Shown: piece after piece, positions 21,968-33,125 of the stretch
How positions within the stretch are numbered: position 1 is the first letter of the stretch
Layout of the letters: the number at the start of each line of letters is the position of its first letter
Assembly (NCBI GenBank): GCA_032690845.1
Contig: CM064434.1
Span: forward strand, 35,630,342 to 35,694,341
Reading direction: 5' to 3'
Length of the DNA stretch: 64,000 bases
Origin: Eleusine coracana subsp. coracana
Lineage: Eukaryota; Streptophyta; Magnoliopsida; Poales; Poaceae
Made by a program: the position numbers and the translations under genes
The notes under the pieces: generated by a model
Database searches by the model: none
The model's input: the letters and a program-made list of their open reading frames with translations, nothing else
Told to the model about the DNA's origin: nothing

Positions 21968-23759
21968 TGAAGGACCGAGAAGGCGACCAGGGGGGGTGAA
22001 TGGGAGCCAAATAAAATTCTCCAAGAGAACTTGGCCTATATGCCAAAAACAACCCAAGCCAACCTCTAAATCGATCACCAAGACTACACACACCAACTTG
22101 TGGTGTACTAGCCCTAGGAGTGATCAACCACACCAAAGAAACACAACAGAAACAAAAAGGGAAGACGAAATGCTCAACAATCCAGAACTGAGCACTCATC
22201 GGCTATGCCGATCCCTGCCATCGGCAGTGCCGGTCAGCATCGGCAGTGCCGATCACGCCTATCGGCAGTGCTGGTGCGCGTCATCAGCAGTGCCGTTGCG
22301 GGATGCTATCGCACTAGAACCAACAGACTAGACCAATCGGCAGTGCCGGTCCTGGTCATCGGCAGTGCCTGTCGACCCGTGACAGAACAGAAAAACTCTC
22401 GGGATCTTCTCAAATCTTTTCCCAAACTCAATCAAACGAACTCCAAATGACGCGATTTTTGGACCAATGAATCCTCATCACATCACGACCCTAATCCTAG
22501 GAGATCATCTCAATTGGCTCAAGGAATCATCATGAATTTCAGATCTTGTGCCAAGAATACCAAAAAGGGGAAACTTGAGAGATCTTTCAAATCAAAGGTG
22601 CTAGAGCCAATAATTCCATCAAGGATCCATAGAGGATTATCCTAGCTCATCCTAGCAACAAGTTTCTCAAGAAATCCGGGCCAAAAATCCTTCCAAAAGT
22701 GAGATCGAAAATCACCACGAAAATGCCTCCAGAAATAAGAAAAAGGAAATTTTGGGATTCAAGTGAAGAGGGAAATCTTGAGCACGAAAATGCTTCTCAT
22801 ATCATAGAAAGGTGCTTACAAGATCCATAGGTACAAGGCAAGGAAGCCACCCTATTCCTCCCACTATTTGGAAGAGCAAGAGAAGTCTCTCACACACCCA
22901 CTACTCTCCTCTCAAACATTAAGTCCTCTCCTAGCACTTTGAATAGAGTCCTAACACAAGGCTAATGGAAGAGAGGTGCCTCTCCCACTAGTCACACCTC
23001 TCCTTATATAGGCCTAGGGTCTATTGTCCACATGACCACTCTACCCTTGACCTACAAAACACACCCACCTACCACCGAGGGCATAACCATCCATCTTTTT
23101 CCTCATCGCCCGAATGCCATCGGACGCTTCACGTCTTTGCGTCACCTCGAAGCAAGCTCCGTGATGGTGCCACGTGCACCACCAGTCACCGCCACCAGTT
23201 TTAAGGCCCAAACAGGGAAACCGCCTTGCATGCTTCTCAAAGCGCAACTTCTCGACGTTGACGCGTGTCACCTTATCCCGCGATCCTGACCACCGGCAAG
23301 TCTCTCCTAGTCCCTGTCCATCGGGCCCCCTTGTCACTTGCACCGGCATCCCATTCGCCTTGACTTGGTCAACATGCCATCTTCATCACCACCACGGTTT
23401 TGAGGCTCAACCGTGAAACCAACCGTGCTTCTTGCCTCTCCACATGTACGGTGTGGATCACCCTTGACTTCACCCAACATCCCGATCGTCTGGCCCCAAG
23501 TCCCCTACTTGTGCCCGATCCTCTCGCCGTTGACCGCCAAGTCGACTCCAGTGACCTACACATGATGAGACAAGCAAACACATTTCCCATCTCCTGCAAT
23601 GCCACCAATATCTCCACCAACTCCGGTTAGTCATAACCATGATATGCAAACCCATGCAATCCCTGTATTCCCGCATTTCAACTCAAACACCAAATCCGCT
23701 CAAGTCAATTACTCATCACAAATATAGCAAACCATGGCACATATCCACATGGTTTCTCA
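21968..23759 (-). repeat. 3' LTR of element A
   Basis: 1,792 bp. Plus-strand start TGAAGGACC, end GGTTTCTCA. Minus-strand TATATAAGGA at 23001-23010. It has about eight CGGCAnTGCCG-type motifs (22195-22375) against about four in the 5' LTR, which explains part of the length difference. Confidence 0.88.
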
Positions 23760-25110
23760 ATCTCCCCCTTGATGAGTACATTGACAACACCAAATGCCCC
23801 AAGATTAGAGATTGAAATGCGAAGCCGAATAAGCACATCCAAATGGCCAAACCCAAAGAAATGGTGAAAACAAGCCATCTAGCAAGTAGGGATCATAAAA
23901 CCAAGAGTTGGCAAAGAAAGCGACTTGAGACGCAAAGAATGTGAAAAGCGCAAGAAACCGCTCAAGATCATGATATGCTCCCCCTCAAGTTGTGGTAGGT
24001 CTCATGTAGTGCAAAATGGATCATATAAATTTCTTAGCATTATTTGTGCATGACCCCAAAATTTTCTCCCCCTTCGGCAATGAACTCATCAAAGAGGCAA
24101 AAGAACAAGCAAACGTGCAATGCATGAAAATGCAAACCTAAGGAGCTTCAACAATTATGCAAACAAGCATTTAACTTTGCTAACCATAACCATAGTGCCA
24201 TGAAGTGTAAAGGCAATAGCTCCCAATCATGGAAAGATCAAAAATAGATAGCAAGGCATAAACACCATGAGCTATACAGGCTAAGCAGAAAGATTGACTA
24301 GCTTCAATAGAATCAGATTTTGCTTATCATGAGAAAATCTGCCACCACATGTGTAAGTACTCTCATCCAAGGCAAAACAAGCACCAAGTAAATCAGAAGA
24401 ATGTAACCAGTTTCAATCTCAACAAGTGCAACAAGCACTCGCAGAAAATGAGCTCTACAAATGCTCACATATGAAACAGAGACTCAGTTGATCAAGTGAT
24501 TATAGTTTATTCTCATGTGTCCTCTTATCCATGCGGAGGGTCGCACGACTGGGTACGGCAAACACCCGGAGGCTTCAAGTCACAATGTTTGGATTTTAGC
24601 ATTATTGAGTAGTTCTTGATCAAAGCACTTAGCAGATTTTTTCAAGATTATGCACAAGATAAAAGAGCATGCCTTTGCGGCAAAAGGAACACACGTTCCC
24701 ACAATGTTTCATCATGAGCTAAACATTTGCAAAGCCTTCCATTTTACAAACAGAAGGTGCCAAAGCCAAGACATCCTCTAGACTAGCCTGAATGCAAGCT
24801 TCAACAAGGATAAAACAAATTATATACATGTGAGCAAGTTTTAGCAAGATTAGATCATAAGGTTCACAAGAAGCTCAGTTTATCTTTAAGATTAGCATGT
24901 TGCTCACATGATTTTATAACAGGCCATCTAGAAAATCTAAGCATGAGAGATTGTCATCACATCCACACAACTTAGCTCAAGCTCAATCATAGCAAGGAGA
25001 AATGCAAGGAAGCACAAGAATCAAAGGTCATCTACCAATGCATATATTACATATGAGATGCAATGCGAAAATGGTAAGATACATATATACAAGAGAAAAC
25101 CAACTCTCCC
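23760..25110 (-). other. A: non-coding region with multiple polypurine tracts
   Basis: Between the RNase H stop and the 3' LTR. Minus-strand polypurine tracts show as plus-strand TCTCCCCCTTGATG next to the LTR (23761-23774), GCTCCCCCTCAAG (23977-23989) and TCTCCCCCTTCGG (24065-24077). Multiple tracts are a described hallmark of Sireviruses. No ORF is supported here. Confidence 0.7.
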
Positions 25111-25991
25111 TCAAATGATGCCATAGGGATGACACACACCAAGTTCCCCCCGAAGAAAAGCATGTCTCGAAGCATCTAGGGGCTTGGTGAGGATATCAGC
25201 TAGTTGGTTTTTGGTATCAATGTATTTGAGCTCAACATCCCCTTTCTCAACATTGTCTCTCAGGAAGTGGAATCGCACATTGATGTGTTTGACCTTACCA
25301 TGTTGGACTGGGTTTTTGGCTAAGCATATGGCACTGGAGTTATCACACATGAGTGAAACAACCTTAAAACTTAACCCATAGTCTCTTATGGTAGATACAA
25401 CCCATAGGATTTGTGAGCAGCAGCTACATACTCAGCCTCTGTGGTGGATTGGGCAACACTCGACTGCTTACGAGAAGACCAATAGATCAAAGAAGTACCC
25501 AAGAAATGGCAAGTACCAGAAGTGCTCTTCCTATCAATTCTACACCCAGCAAAGTCCGCATCCGAATACCCAATGAGATCAAGAGATGAAGATGTAGAGT
25601 ACCAAAGACAAAACTCAAGGGTGTATTTGAGATACCTGAAGATGCGCTTGATAGCCTTGCGATGAGTCACCCTAGGGGAAGCTTGAATGCGAGCACAAAG
25701 AGACACCGCAAAGTGTATGTCGGGTCTTGTTGCTGTCAGGTACAAGAGGGAGCCAATCATGCTCCTGTACTCCCTTTGATCCACCGCTTCACAGTCTTCA
25801 TCAGGGTCAAGAGCCGTTGTAGTGGACATTGGTGTAGACAACGGCTTCAAATTGACCATGTCGAACTTCTTCAGGAGATCCTTCGTGTACTTGGCTTGAT
25901 GTATGAAAGTGCCTTGCTTGCACTGCTTGATTTGAAGCCCAAGAAAGAAGGTGAGCTCTCCCATCATCGACATCTGAAATTCACTTTCCAT
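25111..25991 (-). pseudogene. A: RT C-terminus and RNase H
   Basis: Begins MESEFQMSMMGELTFFLGLQI at 25991, then HQAKYTKDLLKKF, LTATRPDIHFAVSLCAR, and RNase H with YSDADFAG, RKSTSG, AQSTTEAEYVAAA (DED residues present). A small indel near 25400 shifts the frame; the last part (25111-25350) holds MCDNSSAICLAKNP, HINVRFHF and ADILTKPLD. Co-linear with B 10053-10950. RNase H residues look intact, but the frame is not continuous with RT upstream. Confidence 0.88.
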
Positions 25992-26674
25992 AGCTTTCTA
26001 AAACCTGGACATAAGAGTCATTTAGAACCATTAGAAAGTCATTGCCATGCTTGAGAGTGAACAAGGTTTTATCAACACACCCCACGACATACCCACGCTC
26101 TAGCAAGAAGGTCTTAAGCCTAGCATACCATGCCCTAGGTGCTTGCTTTAGCCCGTACAAAGCCTTCTGAAGCTTGTACACACGGTTTGGGTATTTGTGG
26201 TGCTCAAAGCCAGGGGGTTGCCTCACATACACTTCTTCCTCTATGAAACCATTTAGAAAAGCACTCTTGACATCCATTTGATACAGTCTAATGCCCTTGG
26301 AGGTAGCAAATGCAAGCAAGATCCTAATGGCTTCTATGTGAGAAATAGGAGCAAAGGTTTCACCATAATCTAAGCCCTCCACTTGGCTAAAACCTTGAGC
26401 AACTAGCCTAGCCTTGTTTCTCACAACCTCACCATCCTCCCCATGTTTGTTTTTGAACACTCACTTGGTTCCTATGACATTGACATTTTTGGGAGGCTCT
26501 ACAAGGGTCCAGACTTTGTTTCTCTCAAAGTTTTCCAACTCCTCATGCATGGCACTAACTCAATGTTCATCAGATAGTGCGTATCCAACATCCTGGGGTT
26601 CAAAGGTTGCAACAAAGAGAGAATTGGTGAAGCAAGCTAGATGTGCAGATCTTGACCTTGTTGTCCTCTCATAG
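25981..26674 (-). pseudogene. A: reverse transcriptase lacking its catalytic motif
   Basis: 25981-26460 reads as RT with LVAQGFSQVEGLDYGETFAP, YQMDVKSAFLNGFI, ALYGLKQAPRAWYARL and TLKHGNDFLMV. It then jumps to LNDSYVQVLE and a stop. In B the same place reads QIYLDD followed by IIFG. About 36-39 bp around the YxDD codons (near 26024) are absent and the frame is shifted. The RT-connecting segment upstream (26461-26674) is separated by stops near 26461 and 26560. This copy could not encode active RT. Confidence 0.88.
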
Positions 26675-27788
26675 AGATTATCGATCATCTGTTGAGGTGG
26701 GTGTCGACGCTGAATGTTGTGAGGAGCCTCTCTCTCAGAGTGTACCTCCCCCTCAACCACAGCTGGAGCTCGCTCGACAGCTGCTGAAGTCGATGTAGAA
26801 GCTTCTGGACCCTCTGCTGGAGTAGTGGTAGCAGCATGAATAAGCTCAGATGAGAGATGAAGTGAATCATCATCATCATCATCATCAAAGCCCTGTAGGT
26901 CCTCTTCTACAAAGATGCTCTCCTTCATCTCCTTATCACCTGTAGACTCAATTACATTCCTTGCACAAGAGTTTGATTCATCAAAGGTTACATCACAGGA
27001 TTCTACGATGGTGTTAGTCTCCAAATTGAAAACCCTATAGGAATGACCATAAAGAGAGTAACCAAGAAAGATTCCATCGGAAGACCTTGACTCAAACTTA
27101 TCAAGATTGCCACGCTTGAGAATAAAGGACTTGCAACCAAAGGCACGCAAATGAGAAACCGATGGCTTTCTCCCAAAACGCAGCTCATAAGAAGTGACAT
27201 TAAGAATTGAGCGCAAGAAAATCCGAATGGAAACAGAGCAAGCAGTGCTAATGGCCTCAGCCCAGAACCGCCTCGGAGTCCTATGCTTATCGAGCATCAT
27301 CCGGGCCATCTCCACTAAGGTTATGTTCTTTCTTTCAACCACACCGTTCTGCTGGGGAACCCGAGGTGCTAAAAACTGATGCTCAATACCATGCTCAAGA
27401 CAGAAAGCATCAAAGGAAGAGTTCTTGAACTCGGTGCCATTATCACTGCGAATTGCTCGTAATGCACCAGGGAGTTCCTTGAACAACCTCAATACACTTC
27501 ATCCTTGCTCTCAAGAAAGTAAACCCAAGAGTAGCGAGAATAGTCGTCAACAATCACAAGAACATACCACTTCCCACCCGCCGAACGAACCCGAGAAGGA
27601 CCAACAGTGTCCATATGAAGCAACTCTCCAGGGCCCTCAGTCATCACCAAATTGATTGGTGGATGAGAAGCGGCAATCATTTTCCCATGACGACAAGGAG
27701 CACAAACCAAATCCTTATCAAATTTGAGATTAGGCAATCCTCGGATCAAACCTAGGCCACTCAAGTGACATAACAAGTCAAAGCTCAT
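26560..27788 (-). pseudogene. A: integrase and linker
   Basis: 27489-27788 holds the pre-integrase zinc region (CHLSGLGLIRGLPNLKF, CAPCRHGKM) and the start of the core (LLHMDTVGPSRV, VDDYSRYSWVYFL). A short deletion after SKDEVY shifts the frame. 26560-27492 continues with AIRSDNGTEFKNSSF, QQNGVVERKNITLVEMAR (catalytic Glu kept), FWAEAIS, LRFGRKPSVSHLRAFGCK and an acidic (DDDDDDD), Ser/Thr-rich linker to RT. The D, D and E residues are all present, so the defect is only the frame break near 27490. Confidence 0.9.
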
Positions 27789-27812
27789 GTGACCAAGTCT
27801 CCTATGCCATTT

Positions 27813-28217
27813 TCAGAGCTCAGAAGAAGATTGAGCAAACAAGCACTTGTGAGAACCAGGAGAACCAGCAAAATCAGCCTGAAAAACTCTGCCAATGCGA
27901 GAAATCCCACAAACCAAGGAACCGCTCAAATCAAGAACACAAGAAGCATTCGACTTTAAGCGCACTTCCAAACCAACATCAAGAAGCTGAGATATAGAGA
28001 GGAGATTGTACTTGAGAAACTCAACCAAACCAACATCATTGAGAGTGAAGTTCTCATTTACTTTTACCGCGCCCCTTCCCTTCACTCTTCCTCTCTTGTC
28101 ATCTCCAAAGGTCACATACTCCTGACGCTTCAAGGGAGTGAGGCTGGAGAACCACTTCATGTGGCACGAACACCCAAAATCCATCAACCACTTGTTCTCC
28201 AAGCCTCCACCTGCTGC
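27813..28217 (-). pseudogene. A: aspartic protease with altered active site
   Basis: The WLMDFGCSCHMKWFSSLTPL segment sits where copia proteases have D-S-G; here it is D-F-G (about 28173-28181), a single C-to-T-type change. Relative to B (MDSGYSCHMTGDAKWF) four residues after HM are missing. It continues with VTFGDDKRGRVKGRGAVKV and FLKYNLLSISQLLDVGLEV, the normal layout. It ends at a stop near 27813 just before the pre-integrase region. Unlikely to be active. Confidence 0.85.
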
Positions 28218-30700
28218 CTACAAAGAACGAGAAGTGAAAGTCAATGGCTCAGTGCTGGGGTTAGTCAAAAAACATTTGGGAATCCAGCACTTAACCATAC
28301 GACCGGTAGTAGTCATCATAGTTCTTTGCACTTTCTCATTCGAACACATGGGACGAGAACCACGATGGGGAAAACGTGGCCTGTCAAAGCATCTCGACAC
28401 AACCCTTGGGTTGTGAGGATAGAAATTATCTGTGTGAAAGCCAAATCCACGTGAGTGACGCTCTCCATGATGGGGAAAACATGGGGCGCCAAAGTGCTGC
28501 TGCACAAAGCCTCTGTCTCGTAAATCAAAGCCCTATGGGGGATGACCCTGTCCATGATAGGCACGAGAAAAAGAGCGAGGCTGAAAGTCAACAAAATCAT
28601 CATAAAAAGCGTCCCTAGTCAACTCAGCTTGCTTCCTCTCAATCCTCTTATGCCTATAACAGAATTCATCCATGTGGCCCTTGCGACCACAAAACATGCA
28701 AATGTAGACACCCTTAGGATTAGGCTTTGTTTGCATTGCAGGTTTGGGTTTTGGCTTCTCTATTTGCTTTGGGTTGAAGGAGGGCTTGGGATTAGGTGGA
28801 TAGTATGTGTCAGTGGGTTTGATGGTGTTTTCCTCATCCTTGTAGCTGGAGCTTGGTACAAACTTACCCACATTCTCACTCTCCTTGTCACACCTCTCAA
28901 ATCCCAAACCCAAGTTATAGGTTGATCTAGAAGCTCTCTCCCTCACTCACGCCAAATCACTCTCAATCTTCTCTTCACTCACTAGGGTTCTCTTAAGCCT
29001 AGACACAAGATAGTCATTTTCCTGAAGTAGGGCTTTGTTTTCCTCCCTAGTGATTACAAGCTTGTCCTTAAGAGAGACACACACCTCACAGGGTGGTGGA
29101 AGGACCTTAGAGCGAGTCTCATGAAGCAACTTGGACTCAAGCTCTTTGACTTTGAGGGACTGAGCGTCCAACTCATCTGTGAGTTTGGGGCACTTCTGAC
29201 ATGCACCCAAAAGAGTTGGTCTAGCTTTGAACTCATCAAGCTCCTTGAGGGCACTCTCAAGGTGACATGCACACTCTCCCTCTATGCAAGATCACTCATC
29301 ACAACTCGACAAGACTCACACTCAACAAAAATGTCCTCACAAGCAAGCTTGGACCTAAGCGAAGCAATTTCAAAATCAGCACTATCCATCTTAGACTTAA
29401 GCTCTCTACTCTGACGAATAGCACTGCGAAGCTTATCATCTTGCATGAGCAGAACATCACGCAAATGATCAAGTTCAGAAGAGAGCTCATCAAGAGTGGG
29501 AGGTACCTCGCTTGTGTCAGAGTCGGATCCAGAGTTGGTGTCGTGGTCGTTCTTTTCCATGAAGCAAAGTCCGGTGAAGTCATCCTTCCTCTTGACTCGT
29601 GGCTTTTCAACCTCCTCCTCCGAGCTTGTAAAGCCTTCGCTTGATGTGAGGTCAACATCGCTCAAGGCGGCAACGCAGGCACGTGCAATGGCCTTGGCGA
29701 ACTTCTTGGAGTTCTTGCCCTTCTTGTAGAAGCGGTTCTTCTTCTGCTTGAAGTCTTCAGTGTTGTTGTCGTGGTACCCGGCCTTCTTCTTCTGCTTGGG
29801 ACAATCAGCGATGAAGTGTCCCGTGTCACCGCACTCGAAGTAGGTTCTTGAACCACCTCCTCTTCTCTCCTTCCTGTTGTTGTAGAACTTCCTGAACTTC
29901 CTTGTGAGCAAGGACAACTCCTCGTCAGGAATGCACTCCATCTGTTCATTGGAAGCTACAATAAGAGAAGACAAAGCAAACTCCAAGGAAGACTTGTCAA
30001 GTGAGGGGTTAGTTTCATAAGAAGCACAACTGTGATCACCCTTCTGAGAACTAGAAAGCAGAGCCATGCTAGGAGAAGGAATAGCAAGATTAGAACTAGA
30101 TTTCCTAGATAGTTCATGAGATTTCAGCTTGCTATACAATTGCTCATAGTTCAGGGTATTGAATTCAGCAGTTTCATCTAGAGCAGCAATTTTAACCCCC
30201 CAAACATTTTCATCAAGTGAGTATAGCAGTTGCTTAACTCTATCATTGTCATTGTACACAAGGGTACCACAAGCCCGCAAGTTGCACACAATTGCCTCAA
30301 ACCTACGAAAAGTGTCATCTATTGACTCGCCCGGTTTCTATGCAAAGGTTTGGTACTGTCTATTGTAAGAATCCTTTCGCATAGACTTGACCTGGTTGGT
30401 ACCCTCATGGTAAGTGCAGAGCTTATCCCAAATAGCATGAGCAGTGTCAAGGTGTGCAACCCTATCATGTTCGCTCCTACCAAGTGCAGAATGCAGAATA
30501 TTGATAGCTTTGGAGTTGTTCTCATACTTGACTAACTCACCTGCAGAAGCAGTGTTTAGGTCTTGTGGTATAGCATACTTCTGATCAACAATCTCCCAAA
30601 TTGCACGTCCTTCACTCAGGAGATACGCCTTGGTCCGTGACTTCCAGTAGGGGAAGTCCTCTCTATCGAACATCCACAGCTTGACAGCACACTTCTCCAT
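28218..30700 (-). pseudogene. gag: A: gag polyprotein, broken by stops and a frameshift
   Basis: The start Met at 30700 lies 60 bp after the primer site. 30338-30700 is the N-terminal gag (KLWMFDREDFPYWKSRTKAYL, then HLDTAHAIWDKLC). An in-frame stop near 30338 replaces a Gln that B retains. 29282-30289 continues with FNTLNYEQLYSKLKSHEL, a knuckle in which the first Cys is Tyr (YFECGDTGHFIADC, about 29805-29850; B has CFEC), a basic KKN-rich stretch and coiled coil. A deletion near 29265 shifts the frame. 28947-29210 and 28533-28946 hold coiled coil and an intact second knuckle CMFCGRKGHMDEFC, separated by a CGA-to-TGA-like stop near 28947. 28218-28505 is a His/Gly-rich tail leading to protease. 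Confidence 0.85.
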
Positions 30701-30749
30701 GTCGCCTTCGGATCACAAAGCCGGTGAAGGTCAACTAGTGATCAAACCG

Positions 30750-30761
30750 GCTCTGATACCA
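30750..30761 (-). other. Primer-binding site of A
   Basis: The minus strand reads TGGTATCAGAGC, complementary to initiator tRNA-Met, two bases inside the 5' LTR end. Confidence 0.85.
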
Positions 30762-30763
30762 AT

Positions 30764-32444
30764 TGAAGGACCAAGAAGGCGACCAGAGGGGGGGGGGGTG
30801 AATGGGAGCCAAATAAAATTCTCCAAGAGAACTTGGCCTATATCCCAAAAACAACCCAAGCCAACCTCTAAATCGATCACCAGGACTACACACACCAACT
30901 TGTGGTGTACTAGCCCTAGGAGTGATCAACCACACCAAAGAAACACAGCGCAAACAAAAAGGGAAGACGAAATGCTCAACAGTCCAGAACTGGGCACTCA
31001 TCGGCAGTGCCGATCCCTGCCATTGGCAGTGCCGGTCACCCCTATCGGCAGTGTTGGTGCGGGATGCTGTTGCCCTGGAACCTATAGACTAGACCAATCG
31101 GCAGTGCTGGTCGACCCCCAACAGAACAGAAAAACTCTCGGGATCTTCTCAAATCATCTCCAAAACTCAATCAAACAAACTCCAAATGATGCGATTTTTG
31201 GACCAATGAATCCTCATCACATCACGACCCTAATCCTAGGAGATCATCTCAATTGGCTCAAGGAATCATCATGAATTTGAGATCTTGTGCCAAGAACACC
31301 AAAAAGGGGAAACTTGAGAGATCCTTCAAATCCAAGGTGCTAGAGCCAATAATTCCATCAAGGATCCATAGAGGATTATCCTAGCTCATCCTAGCAACAA
31401 GTTTCTCAAGAAATCCAGGCCAAAAATCCGTCCAAAAGTGAGATCGAAAATCACCACGAAAATGCCTCCAAAAATAAGAAAAAGAGAATTTCGGGATTCA
31501 AGTGAAGAGGGAAATCTTGAGCACGAAAATGCTTCTCATATCATAGAAAGGTGCTTACAAGATCCATAGGTACAAGGCTAGGAAGCCACCCTCTTCCTCC
31601 CACTATTTGGAAGAGCAAGAGATGTCTCTCACACACCCACTACTCTCCTCTCAAACATGAAGTCCTCTCCTAGCACTTTGAATAGAGTCCTAACACAAGG
31701 CTAATGGAAGAGAGACGCCTCTCCTTATATAGGCCTAGGGTCTATTGTCCACATGACCACTCTACCCTTGACCTACATAACACACCCACCTACCACCAGG
31801 GGTACAACCGTCCATCTTTTTCTTCATCGCTCAAATGCCATCGGACGCTTCATGTCTTTGCTTCACCTCGAAGCAAGCTCCGTGATGGTGCCACGTGCAC
31901 CACCAACCACTGCCATCGGTTTTGAGGCCCAAACCGGGAAACTGCCTTACAGGCTTCTCAAAGTGTGACTTCTCGATGTCGACGTGTGTCACCTTGTCCC
32001 GCGATCCTGACCACCGGCTAGTCTCTCCTAGTCCTTGTCCATCGGGCCCCCTTATCACTTGCACCGGCATCCCGTTCGCATTGACTTGGTCAACATGCTG
32101 TCTTCATCACCACCACGGTTTTGAGGCTCAACCGTGAAACCGACCGTGCTTCTTGCCTCTCCACGTGTACGGTATGGATCACCTTTGACTTCACCCGGCA
32201 TCCCGATCGCCAGGCCCCAAGTCCCCTACTTGTGCCCGATCCTCTCGCCGTTGACCGCCAAGTCGACTCCAGTGAACATCATGAGACAAGCAAACACATT
32301 TCCCATCTCCTGCAATGCCACCAATGATATGTGAACCCATGCAATCCCTGTATCCCTGCATTTTAACTCAAACACCAAATCCGCTCAAGTCAATTACTCA
32401 TCACAAATATAGCAAACCATGGCACATATCCACATGGTTTCTCA
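30764..32444 (-). repeat. 5' LTR of element A
   Basis: 1,681 bp. Plus-strand start TGAAGGACC, end GGTTTCTCA; the pair to 21968-23759. Minus-strand TATATAAGG at 31723-31731. An 11-G run at 30788-30798 is longer than in the 3' LTR and may be a length-variable or error-prone site. CGGCAnTGCCG motifs at 30990-31115. Confidence 0.88.
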
Positions 32445-33125
32445 GCAGCTCTCCAAGGCATTCAGTCATCACCAAATTAATTGGTGGATGAGAAGCGGTA
32501 ATCATTTTTCCATGATGACAAGGAGCACAAACCAAATCCTTATCAAACTTGAGCTTAGGCAATCCTCGGATCAAGCCTAGGCCACTCAAGCGACATAACA
32601 AGTCAAAGCTTATGTGACCTAGTCTCCTATGCCATTTCTAGAGCTTAGAAAAAGATTGAGCAAACAAGCACTTGTGAGAACCAAGAGAACCAGCAAAATT
32701 AGCCTGAAAAACTTTCCCAATGCTAGAAATCCCACAAACCAAAGAGCCATTCGAATTAAGAACACAAGAAGCATTTTTCTTAAGGCGCACTTCCAAACCA
32801 ACATCATGCAGCTGAGAAACAGAGAGGAGATTATACTTGACATGCTCAACCAAACCATCATCTATGAGAGTGAATTTTTCATTTACCTTTACCGCGCCTC
32901 TTACCTTCACACTCCCTCTCTTGTCATCTCTAAAGGTCACATACTCCCGGCGCTTCAAGGGAGTGAGCCTGGAGAACCACTTTGCATCTCCGGTCATGTG
33001 GCACGAATACCCAGAGTCCATTAGCCACTTGTTCTCCAGACCTCCACCTGCTGCCTACAAAGAACGAGAAGGAAAAGTCGATGGCTCAATGCTGGGGTTA
33101 GTCAAAAAGCATTTAGGAATCTAGC
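32445..33125 (-). pseudogene. B: protease and pre-integrase region
   Basis: The protease reads MDSGYSCHMTGDAKWFSRLTPL (about 33000-33021), with the D-S-G active site intact, followed by VTFRDDKRGSVKVRGAVKVNEKF and YNLLSVSQLHDVGLEV (to 32638). After a stop near 32638 comes the pre-integrase zinc segment (LCRLSGLGLIRGLPKLKFDKDLVCAPCHHGKM, 32500-32601). It is cut at 32445 by insert A; integrase continues at 21967. Better preserved at the active site than A. Confidence 0.85.

Larger units (their letters stand above)
21968..32444 (-). mobile_element. Element A: full-length Sirevirus-like copia, inserted in B
   Basis: 10,477 bp with two LTRs (21968-23759 and 30764-32444). The inner features are in order on the minus strand: primer site, gag, protease, integrase, RT, RNase H, a 1.35 kb non-coding region with several polypurine tracts. 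The TSD is GCAGT (21963-21967) and GCAGC (32445-32449), one mismatch. It is closely related to its host B and in the same orientation. LTR divergence is about 4-5% over the first 250 bp by eye. Coding capacity is lost: RT active site deleted, several stops, altered protease and zinc-knuckle residues. Confidence 0.9.
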
